Shown: in pieces, positions 22,680 to 30,896 of the stretch
How the letters are laid out: the number at the start of each line of letters is the position of its first letter
Position numbering within the stretch: the first letter of the stretch is position 1
Assembly: GCA_036987155.1 (NCBI GenBank)
Contig: BTXY01000001.1
Coordinates: 169,144 to 233,143, forward strand
Direction: 5' to 3'
Origin: Microsyncoccus archaeolyticus
GTDB lineage: Bacteria > Patescibacteriota > Minisyncoccia > Minisyncoccales > Minisyncoccaceae
Length of the DNA stretch: 64,000 nt
The notes under the pieces: model-generated
What the model saw: only the letters and a program-made list of their open reading frames with translations
The model's database searches: none
What the model was told of the DNA's origin: nothing
Translations under genes and position numbers: made by a program

Positions 22680-24425
22680 TTAGTCAAGGCTATCAATCTT
22701 TTCTTTCAATCCTTGATAATTAGGATATATTTCTAGGGCTTTAATGTATTCTTCTTTGGCCTCATCTATTTTCTTGTTTTCTTCATAGATTCTTCCTTTA
22801 GCAATATATACTAAATAATTTTTAGGAGACAACTCAAGAGCTTTATTAAACGCCTCGATTGCCTTATCAGTATTATCATTTACCAAATAACTAGTATTTT
22901 CATAAATTAATCCTAAGTTCTGCCAAGCAAGATAATTATATTTATCTATAACTGTTGCTCTTTCTGCAGTTGCTTCTGCTTGAGACGCAAAAGCTTTCAT
23001 GTTTTTCTCATTTTCTTCTTTTTGCTCTTTAACATCTTCGCTTAAATCCCAATTATTATCAAAAATATCAGCTGATTTGATTAAATATAATTGAGACAAA
23101 CCAATATAATAATCTGTTGACTGAAAACACCTAGAAGCGCTTTCTGTTTTATTTATTGCTTTATCTAAATCATCTAATGAAGCTTCTTTGAATAATTTTT
23201 CTGACCAGAGAAAAGAAAAATAAATTGAAGACATTATGAAAAATACTATAAATGCCACTAATAATGACTTAAAAGAAATTATTTTTTCTTTTTTATTGAA
23301 AGCTTCATAAATTCCAAGGAAAACAAATAATAAAAACATTAAAATTATTTCAATTCTAAAAACAATTAAAATAGAAAAAAGCACAAAAGTAGTAATAAAA
23401 ACAATATCTTCTGTCTCTGAATTTTTTTCTAAAAAAGATTTAATTCCATTAAAAATAAAAGCAACAAAAACTGAAACAAATATTACGAGCCCTAAAAATC
23501 CTATATCAGATAAAATTGTTAATAGTCCTGAGGCCCCTTGGTCAACATTAATAGGAATAAATAACCTAGCATATTCATAATTAAATGTTCCTGGTCCAGA
23601 CCCCAAAACAAAGCTTTTTACATCTTGAAAAATTGAATTAAAAGCAATCAGCGAACTCTCACCCATTGATATAGAAGGATTAAAAATAATTGAATTGTTG
23701 ATAAATTTAGGAGTTAAAAATAAAATAAAGAATATCAAAAAACAAATTAAAGAAAACAAAACTTTTCTTTTTGCGAAAGAAAAATCATTCTCTTTTGTTT
23801 TTTTCCAAAATATAAAAAACGCAAACAAAGACACAACAAACCAAGCTATCTTGTATCCAATGACTAACAGCGCACAAAAATAAGTAAAAGAAAATATAGA
23901 ATAAATAATTATCTCAAACTTTCTTTGTCTTGAAAAAATACAATATAAAGATATTCCCAACGTAACTCCGATCAATAACGATAATGGCTCTATCATTCCA
24001 TAAAATTTTTGAGCAACGGCTCCAGAGACAATAATAACAGAAATAATAACCAAGCTGAAACAAAGTAGTCCTATAAATAAAAGAATATCCTCTTTTTTCT
24101 TTAAAATATTCCTTGAGAAAACAAATGCTAAAAATATAGAAAATAAAAAGAAAAATGAATCAACTCCCTCAAACAAGCTAATTAATAAATTTTTAGAAAA
24201 TAAGCTTGATAAAAATAATACGAATAAAAATACAATTAAAATATTTTTAGGAATTGAATATTCTTTTGTTTTATAAGATTCTACTAATTGCAAAGTGAAT
24301 ATTAATAAAACAAAAATTGCTAAACACGTTTTAGCTATTAACAAATTGGTAGTTAAAAAACAAAAAGGAAACAAAAATCCAAAACCTAAAAAAACATATT
24401 TTGATAATTCATTAAAATTCATCAT
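22680..24425 (-). CDS. O-antigen ligase/polymerase-like membrane protein with TPR tail
   Basis: Protein of 581 residues. The first 400 have about a dozen membrane helices with the Wzy_C/WaaL outside-loop motif FVLGSGPGTFNYEYARLF near residue 280. The C-terminal 150 residues contain TPR repeats (NLGLIYENTSY, KAIEAFNKALELSPKNY, EAKEEYIKALEIYPNYQ). Proteins of this build transfer or polymerize surface glycans or glycosylate pilins. The first of two ATGs (24425) lies 7 nt after a perfect TATAAT, so a leaderless start is favoured. Confidence 0.85.
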   Translation of the reverse strand: MMNFNELSKYVFLGFGFLFPFCFLTTNLLIAKTCLAIFVLLIFTLQLVESYKTKEYSIPKNILIVFLFVLFLSSLFSKNLLISLFEGVDSFFFLFSIFLAFVFSRNILKKKEDILLFIGLLCFSLVIISVIIVSGAVAQKFYGMIEPLSLLIGVTLGISLYCIFSRQRKFEIIIYSIFSFTYFCALLVIGYKIAWFVVSLFAFFIFWKKTKENDFSFAKRKVLFSLICFLIFFILFLTPKFINNSIIFNPSISMGESSLIAFNSIFQDVKSFVLGSGPGTFNYEYARLFIPINVDQGASGLLTILSDIGFLGLVIFVSVFVAFIFNGIKSFLEKNSETEDIVFITTFVLFSILIVFRIEIILMFLLFVFLGIYEAFNKKEKIISFKSLLVAFIVFFIMSSIYFSFLWSEKLFKEASLDDLDKAINKTESASRCFQSTDYYIGLSQLYLIKSADIFDNNWDLSEDVKEQKEENEKNMKAFASQAEATAERATVIDKYNYLAWQNLGLIYENTSYLVNDNTDKAIEAFNKALELSPKNYLVYIAKGRIYEENKKIDEAKEEYIKALEIYPNYQGLKEKIDSLD

Positions 24426-24431
24426 AAAATA

Positions 24432-24437
24432 ATTATA
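24432..24437 (-). promoter_or_regulatory. -10 box of the ligase gene, leaderless type
   Basis: Consensus TATAAT followed by 6 nt and ATG. The -35 region falls in the U-tract of the upstream terminator and is poor. Confidence 0.5.
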
Positions 24438-24450
24438 CTATGTTTTTTAA

Positions 24451-24476
24451 AAATAAAAAAGAGAGGATCTCCTCTC
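24451..24476 (-). terminator. Terminator of the Cys-rich 178-aa gene
   Basis: Stem GAGAGG/CCTCTC with a 4-nt loop, then TTTTTTATTTTT on the minus strand; touches the stop codon. Confidence 0.88.
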
Positions 24477-25011
24477 ATTTAATTTTAATTTCTGTAACAT
24501 TATATTCAGCATCACCTACCTTTATACAGGTTTTTGAACAATCTTTGTTTTTATCAATCTCTGCAATTCTTTTCTCTACGTCGCAATTCTGCGGAAAAGC
24601 ATTGTGCTCAAGGACACAGAAGCCGAGCAATCCACTTTTAATGGGTATTCCTGACACTTCTTTTCCACAAATAACTTCTCCAAAAACATTGGTTCCAATC
24701 CTTGGACAGTTAATTTCAATAATCGGCAATTTCTTATCTATTACACAAGCAGGAAGCACTGGTCCACAACTAGCTCCAAAAGAATTTCCAAAAAATGACC
24801 TAACTGCTTTTTCTGGGCTGTCAGCTTCAATGTAAAGATTAGAAACAATTATAGTGCTTGGCATTTTCTTAAGATCTTCAATATTTGCCCTTGAAGGACC
24901 TTTCTTGTGGTTTACAACCTTGTAACCGATATCATCGATAACAACGAAAAGAGTAGCAGTACCCTTTTTCTCATCGATAATTCTTTCAGCAACTGGAATC
25001 CTGTAATACAT
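24475..25011 (-). CDS. Unknown cysteine-rich protein, 178 aa
   Basis: Not recognised. From the ATG at 25011 it begins MYYRIPVAERIIDEKKGTAT. No signal peptide or membrane helix. Eight cysteines lie in the second half (GASC, PAC, INC, VIC, GFC, QNC, KDC, KTC), suggesting metal binding or a redox role. GGAG lies 8 nt upstream of 25011; the longer frame from 25056 starts inside a leader hairpin (CCTC-ATGTTC-GAGG) and is rejected. Single unit with promoter, leader and terminator, divergent from pth. Confidence 0.72.
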   Translation of the reverse strand: MYYRIPVAERIIDEKKGTATLFVVIDDIGYKVVNHKKGPSRANIEDLKKMPSTIIVSNLYIEADSPEKAVRSFFGNSFGASCGPVLPACVIDKKLPIIEINCPRIGTNVFGEVICGKEVSGIPIKSGLLGFCVLEHNAFPQNCDVEKRIAEIDKNKDCSKTCIKVGDAEYNVTEIKIK

Positions 25012-25067
25012 GAACTTCTCTCCTTTTTCTTTTTTAAAAGAATAATCCTCGAACATGAGGCTAAATT

Positions 25068-25096
25068 ATTATGCATAGATTTGATAAAAAAGTCAA
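25068..25096 (-). promoter_or_regulatory. Promoter of the Cys-rich unknown gene
   Basis: TTGACT (25096-25091), 17 nt, CATAAT (25073-25068). Leader of about 50 nt with two hairpins and AAAGGAG. Its -35 box lies in the spacer of the divergent pth promoter, so the two may exclude each other. Confidence 0.55.
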
Positions 25097-25109
25097 GTTG
25101 ATATACAAT
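25081..25109 (+). promoter_or_regulatory. pth-topA promoter, leaderless type
   Basis: TTGATA (25081-25086), 17-nt spacer, TACAAT (25104-25109), 6 nt, ATG at 25116. Confidence 0.65.
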
Positions 25110-25115
25110 AAAACC

Positions 25116-25628
25116 ATGTTAATAGTAGGACTAGGAAATCCAGGCAAAGAATACGAGCATACGAGACACAATCTCGGCTTCTATTTTATTGATAAAATAA
25201 AAGAGGTTTTAGGTTTTCCTAATTTTGAATTAGACAAAAGATGCAACGCATTGATATCAAAAAAAGAGGATATTATTTTAATGAAGCCTCAAACCTTCAT
25301 GAATAAATCCGGAGAATCAGTAAGAAAAATGTTTAAGCACGACTTAATAGTTATTCACGATGAAGTAGAAATAAACTTAGGAGAAATAAAAATAAGCAAA
25401 GGAATAACTTCTCATGGGCACAATGGAGTAGAATCAATAATTAATAATATTAAAACAAAAGATTTTATAAGGATAAGAATAGGAATTAATTCAGAATACT
25501 TAAAAGAAGATTTGGAAAAAGAAGTTCTTAAAAAATTCAATAAATACGAAAAAGAATTATTAAAAGAAAAAGAAGAAGAAATATTAAAAAAAATAATCGA
25601 AGTAATTGAGAATGAAAAAAATAAATAA
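25116..25628 (+). CDS. pth: Peptidyl-tRNA hydrolase
   Basis: Protein of 170 residues. It begins MLIVGLGNPGKEYEHTRHNL, with the catalytic His in TRHN, and has MKPQTFMNKSGESV and VIHDEVEINLGEIK (catalytic Asp) followed by HGHNGVESI-type residues. It frees tRNA from peptidyl-tRNA drop-off products. The start at 25116 matches the conserved N-terminus and lies 7 nt below a -10 box; the longer frame from 25071 runs through the promoter and is rejected. The C-terminus is very rich in Lys and Glu. It overlaps topA by 17 nt. Confidence 0.95.
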   Translation: MLIVGLGNPGKEYEHTRHNLGFYFIDKIKEVLGFPNFELDKRCNALISKKEDIILMKPQTFMNKSGESVRKMFKHDLIVIHDEVEINLGEIKISKGITSHGHNGVESIINNIKTKDFIRIRIGINSEYLKEDLEKEVLKKFNKYEKELLKEKEEEILKKIIEVIENEKNK

Positions 25629-27642
25629 TTTAGTAATAGTAGAAAGTCCCACAAAAGCCAAAACCATTGGGGCTTTTTTAGGCAATGACTATAAAATACT
25701 ATCCTCTTACGGACACGTAAGAGATTTACCTAAAAGCACTTTAGGAATAGACACAGAAGATAATTTTAAAATAAAATATGTAATACCAACTAAATCAAGA
25801 AAAAATGTTAACCTTCTTAAAAAAGAGGTTGAAAAAGCTGATATGGTATACATTGCAACTGATCCTGATAGAGAGGGAGAAGCAATTGCTTGGCATTTAA
25901 TTGAAATATTGGGACTGGGAAAAGACAAAGATTATCAAAGAATTACTTTTCATGAAATCACTCCTTTGGCAATCAATGCTGCTCTTAAAAAACCTCACCA
26001 GCTAGACATCAATCTAGTTAATGCTCAGCAAGCAAGAAGAGTGTTGGATAGAATTGTAGGATATAAATTGTCTCCTCTTCTATGGAAAAAAATCGCAAGA
26101 CAGCTTTCTGCTGGGAGAGTTCAATCTGTAGCCTTAAAATTAATTGTTGATAGAGAAAAAGAAATACAAAAATTTATTCCAGAAGAATATTGGACTATTT
26201 CAGGATTGTTTGATAACAATAACAAAAAGATAGAAGCAGTCTTGTCTAAAATCAAAGGGAAAAAGGCGATAATAAAAAAACAAAACGAAGCAGAAAAAAC
26301 ATGCGACGAGTTAAAAAACAAAGAATATAAAATATCTAAGCTTGAAAAAAAGACAATTAAAAGAAATCCCTTACCTCCTTTTACAACCTCAACAATGCAA
26401 CAGGAAGCCTCTAAAAAATTAAGGTTTCCATCTTCTCTAACAATGAGAATTGCTCAGGAACTATACGAAAAAGGACATATCACCTATCACAGGACAGATT
26501 CTCTTAATCTTTCTTCTCAATCAATCAATGCAGCTAAAATATTTATTGAAAATCAGTTTGGAAAAGAATACTCAAGTAATGGAAGAAAATTCAAAACAAA
26601 TAAAAGAGCTCAAGAAGCCCATGAAGCAATCAGGCCAACAGAAATAAATAACACTCCAGACAAATTAAAATTAGATGACAAACAAAAAAAACTATACAAT
26701 TTAATTTGGACAAGATTTACTGCCTCACAGATGAAAGAAGCTTTATTTAGTTCTGTTAAGCTTGAAATATCTTCTGAAGAAAAAGACTGTTTTGAAACAA
26801 CAGGACTACAAATGCTTTTTGATGGATTTATAAAAATATACCCCATGAAAATAGAGGAAAAGGAAATCCCTCAATTTAATGAAGAAGACTTAATGAACCT
26901 TTTGGAATTAAAGCCATTTCAACATTTTACTAAACCTCCAGCGAGATACAATGAAGCAACTCTAATAAAAGAATTAGAAAATAATGAAATAGGAAGACCA
27001 TCTACTTACGCTCCTACTATTTTAACAATTCAAAAAAGGAATTATGTTGAAAAAAATAAAGAAAAAAGGTTTGTCCCCACAGAAACAGGTTTTTCAGTAA
27101 ATGATTTGTTAGCAGAACATTTCCCTGAAATAATTGATATAAAATTCACTGCTAAAATGGAAAAAAATCTAGACGAGATAGCTCAAGAAGGAAAAAACTG
27201 GATAGAATTATTAAAAGAATTCTATTTGCCTTTTAATGAAAAATTAGAAAAAAAGCATAAGGAAATTGAAAAAAAACCAACAGAACATAAATTAGCAAAC
27301 AAAGACTGTCCCAAATGTGGTAAGCCCTTACTTATTAAAAAAAGCAGATTTGGAGAATTTATGGCTTGTTCGGGTTTTCCAGAATGTAGATATACAGAAT
27401 CTATTGAAAACGAAAAAACAAAAACAGGCATTATCTGTCCTAAATGCGAACAAGGAGAAATAATTGCAAAAAAAACCAAAAAGGGAAAAATCTTTTATGG
27501 CTGTTCAAAATGGCCAGACTGTGATTTTGCTTCTTGGTACAAACCAACTGGAGAGAGGTGTCCTAATTGCAACTCTCTTTTGATTGAAAAAGGTAAAAAA
27601 ATAGTTTGTGAGAATAAAAATTGTGGATATGTCAAAAAGTAA
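25612..27642 (+). CDS. topA: DNA topoisomerase I
   Basis: Protein of 676 residues. The TOPRIM domain begins VIVESPTKAKTIGAFLGNDY with DPDREGEAIAWH near residue 85. The active-site tyrosine lies in GHITYHRTDS (about residue 298). The C-terminus has three zinc-finger units (CPKCGKPL, CPKCEQGE, CPNCNSLL with paired CxxC partners). It relaxes negative supercoils. The start at ATG 25612 overlaps pth. It is followed by the GH3 hydrolase gene, also overlapping by 14 nt. Confidence 0.97.
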   Translation: MKKINNLVIVESPTKAKTIGAFLGNDYKILSSYGHVRDLPKSTLGIDTEDNFKIKYVIPTKSRKNVNLLKKEVEKADMVYIATDPDREGEAIAWHLIEILGLGKDKDYQRITFHEITPLAINAALKKPHQLDINLVNAQQARRVLDRIVGYKLSPLLWKKIARQLSAGRVQSVALKLIVDREKEIQKFIPEEYWTISGLFDNNNKKIEAVLSKIKGKKAIIKKQNEAEKTCDELKNKEYKISKLEKKTIKRNPLPPFTTSTMQQEASKKLRFPSSLTMRIAQELYEKGHITYHRTDSLNLSSQSINAAKIFIENQFGKEYSSNGRKFKTNKRAQEAHEAIRPTEINNTPDKLKLDDKQKKLYNLIWTRFTASQMKEALFSSVKLEISSEEKDCFETTGLQMLFDGFIKIYPMKIEEKEIPQFNEEDLMNLLELKPFQHFTKPPARYNEATLIKELENNEIGRPSTYAPTILTIQKRNYVEKNKEKRFVPTETGFSVNDLLAEHFPEIIDIKFTAKMEKNLDEIAQEGKNWIELLKEFYLPFNEKLEKKHKEIEKKPTEHKLANKDCPKCGKPLLIKKSRFGEFMACSGFPECRYTESIENEKTKTGIICPKCEQGEIIAKKTKKGKIFYGCSKWPDCDFASWYKPTGERCPNCNSLLIEKGKKIVCENKNCGYVKK

Positions 27643-28777
27643 AATAATTATTATTTTATTAATATCAATTATCCTTGTCTTTATACTCTATCCAAAAACA
27701 AATCCAGAAATTAAACCAACAAATCAAGAATTAACAGATGAAGAGCTAAAAAGTAAAATAGGGCAGATGATTATTGTTGGCTTTAGAGGAACAGAAGTAA
27801 ATGAAAACTCTAAAATAGTTAAAGACATTAATGAGTATAATCTTGGAGGAATTATTCTTTTTGACAGAGACGCTATAACTAAAACATTTCCTAGAAACAT
27901 TATCAATCCCAATCAAACTAAAAAATTAATATCTGATATTAAAAATTTATCGTCTTCTGATATTTTTGTTTCTATTGATGCTGAAGGAGGACTAATCAAC
28001 CGCCTCAAAGAAGAATACGGGTTTATTAATATTCCTAGCGCTGAAGATATTGGAAAACAAACACCAGAAAAAGCAAAAGAATATGCAACAATACTAGGAA
28101 AACAATTAAAAGAATTAGGCTTCAATATTGATTTTGCTCCTATTGTCGATGTTAATACTAATAAAAATAATCCAATAATCGGAGAATTAGGAAGATCTTT
28201 CTCTGACGACGAAGAAAAAGTGGCTATTTATGCTTCTAGTTTCATAGAAGGACTAAATGAACAAGGCATTATTACTTCAATCAAACACTTCCCTGGTCAT
28301 GGTAGTTCGACTACTGATAGTCACTTGGGAATAGTTGACATTACAAATACTTACAATAATAAAGAACTTGTCCCCTATCAAAAGTTGATAGAAAATAATT
28401 ATTCTCAAATAGTGATGACTGCTCATATCATCAATAAAAACATTGACCCTGATTATCCTGCTACACTATCTCCGTATTTTATTAAAAATATATTAAGAGA
28501 AGAGCTGGGGTTCAAAGGAGTGATTGCTTCAGATGATATGCACATGGGTGCAATTGTAGATAATTATGGCTTTGATGAAGCAATAATTAAAGCAATTAAT
28601 GCAGGGTGCGATATTTTAATAATTTCTAACAATGGAAAAGAATATAATGAGAGCGTAGCAGAAGAAACAGTCGAAATAATATTTAATGCTGTGAAAAATG
28701 GAGAACTATCTAGAAACCAAATAATAGAATCTTACGAAAGAATAAAAAAATTAAAACAAGATTTTCAAATAAAATAA
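27629..28777 (+). CDS. Glycoside hydrolase family 3 (NagZ-like beta-N-acetylhexosaminidase), membrane-anchored
   Basis: Protein of 382 residues with an N-terminal anchor helix (IIIILLISIILVFILYP) and a TIM-barrel GH3 domain. It has the NagZ signature KHFPGHGSSTTDSHLG (His/Asp dyad loop) and the nucleophile region GVIASDDMHMGAI. NagZ enzymes remove GlcNAc from peptidoglycan fragments. Here the anchor places the enzyme outside the membrane, unlike cytoplasmic E. coli NagZ and like Gram-positive versions. Last gene of pth-topA-GH3, with a terminator directly after. Confidence 0.9.
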   Translation: MSKSKIIIILLISIILVFILYPKTNPEIKPTNQELTDEELKSKIGQMIIVGFRGTEVNENSKIVKDINEYNLGGIILFDRDAITKTFPRNIINPNQTKKLISDIKNLSSSDIFVSIDAEGGLINRLKEEYGFINIPSAEDIGKQTPEKAKEYATILGKQLKELGFNIDFAPIVDVNTNKNNPIIGELGRSFSDDEEKVAIYASSFIEGLNEQGIITSIKHFPGHGSSTTDSHLGIVDITNTYNNKELVPYQKLIENNYSQIVMTAHIINKNIDPDYPATLSPYFIKNILREELGFKGVIASDDMHMGAIVDNYGFDEAIIKAINAGCDILIISNNGKEYNESVAEETVEIIFNAVKNGELSRNQIIESYERIKKLKQDFQIK

Positions 28778-28797
28778 AGCACTATTAAGTGCTTTTT
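28776..28797. terminator. Bidirectional terminator
   Basis: Perfect 8-bp stem AAAGCACT/AGTGCTTT with loop ATTA between convergent genes; T-rich on both sides. Confidence 0.85.
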
Positions 28798-29255
28798 GAA
28801 ATAAAGGGCTCAGTGATTCTTACAATATCCTCTGCATTAAGAGTTATCATGTGTTTGATTAATGGTAAAAATGCTCTATTCTTAATCCAAAAAAAATTGG
28901 ATACTCCTGAAACTATTTCTAGATCTATCTCGTCAAAAGAGAGATCTTCGTATTCAAGACCAATTTGAATTGCATTTTTAAAAACACCTGTTTTTTCACA
29001 ATCGAGAAAAGGAAAAATTTCTAGCTTTAATTCTCTTTGAGCTCTTAGTCTTACTGCTTTAATTGACGTTTTTAACGCATAAGAGACTTCATCAGGCCCC
29101 TGACAAGAAAAAGCGTCATGATTTACTCCGTAATAAAGACCACTAAAGTCTAAACTAATTGCAATATCTGTTTCTCCTTCCTCTTCAAAAATAAACCACT
29201 TTGGGTCAATGTCCAAAAAACCAATAAACTCTTTTGTCTTTTCAACTACGTCCAC
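28785..29255 (-). CDS. Unknown acidic protein, 156 aa
   Basis: Not recognised. Soluble, acidic, no signal peptide. It starts with GTG, supported by a full Shine-Dalgarno AAGGAGG 7 nt upstream. The segment FPFLDCEKTGVFKNAI (about residues 82-97) resembles one in the 286-aa protein at 14030-14890. Single-gene unit with its own promoter and a shared bidirectional terminator. Confidence 0.72.
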   Translation of the reverse strand: MDVVEKTKEFIGFLDIDPKWFIFEEEGETDIAISLDFSGLYYGVNHDAFSCQGPDEVSYALKTSIKAVRLRAQRELKLEIFPFLDCEKTGVFKNAIQIGLEYEDLSFDEIDLEIVSGVSNFFWIKNRAFLPLIKHMITLNAEDIVRITEPFISKST

Positions 29256-29289
29256 TTTTTAACCTCCTTAATTTTAAACGAACAATTAA

Positions 29290-29318
29290 AAATTATTACA
29301 AAAAATAAATTATGTCAA
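29290..29318 (-). promoter_or_regulatory. Promoter of the 156-aa unknown gene
   Basis: TTGACA (29318-29313), 17 nt, TAATTT (29295-29290). Its -35 box forms one half of the palindrome TGTCAATTGACA shared with the divergent promoter. Confidence 0.55.
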
Positions 29319-29347
29319 TTGACAAAACACCATAAAAGTATTATTAA
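29319..29347 (+). promoter_or_regulatory. Promoter of the 42-aa membrane peptide gene
   Basis: TTGACA (29319-29324), 17-nt spacer, TATTAA (29342-29347); back to back with the divergent promoter. Confidence 0.55.
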
Positions 29348-29364
29348 TAATTAGAGGCTTTAAA

Positions 29365-29493
29365 ATGAATAAGGACTGCTATGATGCAATAGATTCAGCA
29401 TTTATTATTATTGCTGGACTAATCGGAATGATTATTCTTTTCTTTTTTTTCATTTTTGATGAAATTGATAGAAGATTTTTTTGGACACATTAA
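29365..29493 (+). CDS. Single-helix membrane peptide, 42 aa
   Basis: Short gene missed by length filters. It encodes an acidic N-terminus MNKDCYDAIDSAF, one hydrophobic helix (IIIAGLIGMIILFFFFIF) and a charged end DEIDRRFFWTH. GAGG lies 7 nt before the ATG, a consensus-type promoter lies upstream and a terminator begins in the last codons, so expression is likely. Function unknown; the build is that of small membrane regulators or hydrophobic toxins, with no partner seen. Confidence 0.72.
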   Translation: MNKDCYDAIDSAFIIIAGLIGMIILFFFFIFDEIDRRFFWTH

Positions 29494-29506
29494 GTGTTCT
29501 TTTTTT
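29483..29506 (+). terminator. Terminator of the 42-aa membrane peptide gene
   Basis: Stem GGACAC/GTGTTC (one G-U pair) with a 5-nt loop, followed by TTTTTTT. Confidence 0.8.
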
Positions 29507-29507
29507 A

Positions 29508-29536
29508 TTTACAAAATATTAATTATAATGTATAAA
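29508..29536 (+). promoter_or_regulatory. Promoter of the carbonic-anhydrase-like gene
   Basis: TTTACA (29508-29513), 17 nt, TATAAA (29531-29536). Short AT-only leader without a clear Shine-Dalgarno site. The region is very AT-rich, so confidence is limited. Confidence 0.4.
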
Positions 29537-29564
29537 TTAATTATAATAATTTAAGAATAATAAA

Positions 29565-29987
29565 ATGCATAAATGCAAATCGATTGTTTTTAAGTGTATG
29601 GATTTTAGATTAACTAAAGAAACTATTCGTTTTCTTGAAGAAAACAATTTAATTGGAGACGCAGATATTGTTTCTCTTGCAGGTTCAAGCAAATCTCTCG
29701 CTGATGGAAAAGACGAAATAAAAAATCTTTTAGTAAAACAAATTAAGGCCTCTAAAGATCTTCATGGCTCAGAACAAGTAATATTAATTCATCATAGTGA
29801 TTGTGGAGCATATAAATCAACATGTTGTTTTACTTCTTTAGAAGAAGAAAAAAATGTTCAAATAGAAGACATGAAAAAAGCAGAAGCCCTAATAAAAGAA
29901 AATTTCCCAGAAATGGAAGTTAAAAAAGTTTGGGCTGAAATGAAAGATAAAGAAGGAAACGAAGTAGATTTTTCTTTTATTGATTAA
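29565..29987 (+). CDS. Carbonic-anhydrase-like zinc protein
   Basis: Protein of 140 residues. FKCMDFRL (Cys-x-Asp-x-Arg) and LIHHSDCGAYKST (His-x-x-Cys) match the zinc ligands and Asp/Arg dyad of beta-class carbonic anhydrases. It is shorter than classic beta enzymes (about 200 aa), in line with the small putative carbonic anhydrase family common in CPR. CO2 hydration is the default guess; activity is unproven. Its stop overlaps that of the convergent parB by 4 nt. Confidence 0.78.
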   Translation: MHKCKSIVFKCMDFRLTKETIRFLEENNLIGDADIVSLAGSSKSLADGKDEIKNLLVKQIKASKDLHGSEQVILIHHSDCGAYKSTCCFTSLEEEKNVQIEDMKKAEALIKENFPEMEVKKVWAEMKDKEGNEVDFSFID

Positions 29988-30853
29988 TCTTTGTGTATTA
30001 TTTTTTTCATCCACTTTTTAACGTCTTCTTCTGTGTCAAAGTCTATAACAAGCTGAATCTTGTCTTTTTTCTTTTCTAGCTTTACCTTATCAAAACTAAA
30101 TAATTCTTCTAGTTTTTTTTCTAAAAATTCTTTGTTAATAATAGTTTTATCTATATTAGAAACATTATTGCCCTTAGCTTTTCTTTCAACCTCTCTTACA
30201 GAATAATTATTCTCTAAAAGATCTAAGAATAACTTTTTTCTTTCTTTTTCATCTTTAACTCCAAGCAAAGCTCTTGCATGACCTTCTGATATTTTTTCTT
30301 CTTTTAAGGCGTTTTTAATTTCATCTGATAAAGACAAAATTCTAAATGCGTTTGATACTGCTTCTCTACTCATACCAACTATTTCCGCTATTTCTTTATC
30401 TAACAAGCTAAACTCTTTTCTTAATCTTTCAAAAGCCTCTGCTTTATCAACAATATTAAGGTTTTTTCTTTGAATATTTTCAATTAATGCAATCTCTAGC
30501 TTCTCTTGATTAGATCTTTCTTTAATAATTACTGGTATTTGTTTCAACCCAGCCTTTCTTGACGCTCTCCATCTTCTTTCTCCGGCAATAATTTGATATT
30601 CAGCTATCATTCCTCCTGAACTTGTTCTTTTTTCAATCTTGGTAACTATTATTGGTTGTAATAATCCGTATTTTTTTATTGAATCTGCCAAAGAATTCAA
30701 TTCTTGCTCATTAAATTCTTTTCTCGGCTGAAATGGATTGGGTTTGATTTTGTCAATCTCAATCCAAAAAACAAACTCTTTTGCTGGTTCTGTATTTTTT
30801 CCTGTATTTTGATCCTTTTTAGGAATTAATGATTCTAAACCTTTTCCTACCAT
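29984..30853 (-). CDS. parB: Chromosome partition protein ParB
   Basis: Protein of 289 residues. The ParB/Srx CTP-binding domain is at about 30-120 (NPFQPRKEF, IIAGERRWRASRKAGL), followed by the HTH KEIAEIVGMSREAVSNAFRIL and a C-terminal dimerization segment. ParB loads at parS sites and spreads as a clamp. The ATG lies 7 nt below an extended -10 (TGATATAAT). It has its own promoter between parA and parB. No parS-like 16-mer was noticed in the window. Confidence 0.95.
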   Translation of the reverse strand: MVGKGLESLIPKKDQNTGKNTEPAKEFVFWIEIDKIKPNPFQPRKEFNEQELNSLADSIKKYGLLQPIIVTKIEKRTSSGGMIAEYQIIAGERRWRASRKAGLKQIPVIIKERSNQEKLEIALIENIQRKNLNIVDKAEAFERLRKEFSLLDKEIAEIVGMSREAVSNAFRILSLSDEIKNALKEEKISEGHARALLGVKDEKERKKLFLDLLENNYSVREVERKAKGNNVSNIDKTIINKEFLEKKLEELFSFDKVKLEKKKDKIQLVIDFDTEEDVKKWMKKIIHKD

Positions 30854-30860
30854 GGGTTGT

Positions 30861-30888
30861 ATTATATCAGAAATTAATTATTTGCCAA
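30861..30888 (-). promoter_or_regulatory. parB promoter, extended -10, leaderless type
   Basis: TTGGCA (30888-30883), 16-nt spacer ending TGA, TATAAT (30866-30861), 7 nt, ATG. Confidence 0.7.
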
Positions 30889-30896
30889 ATTATTTT

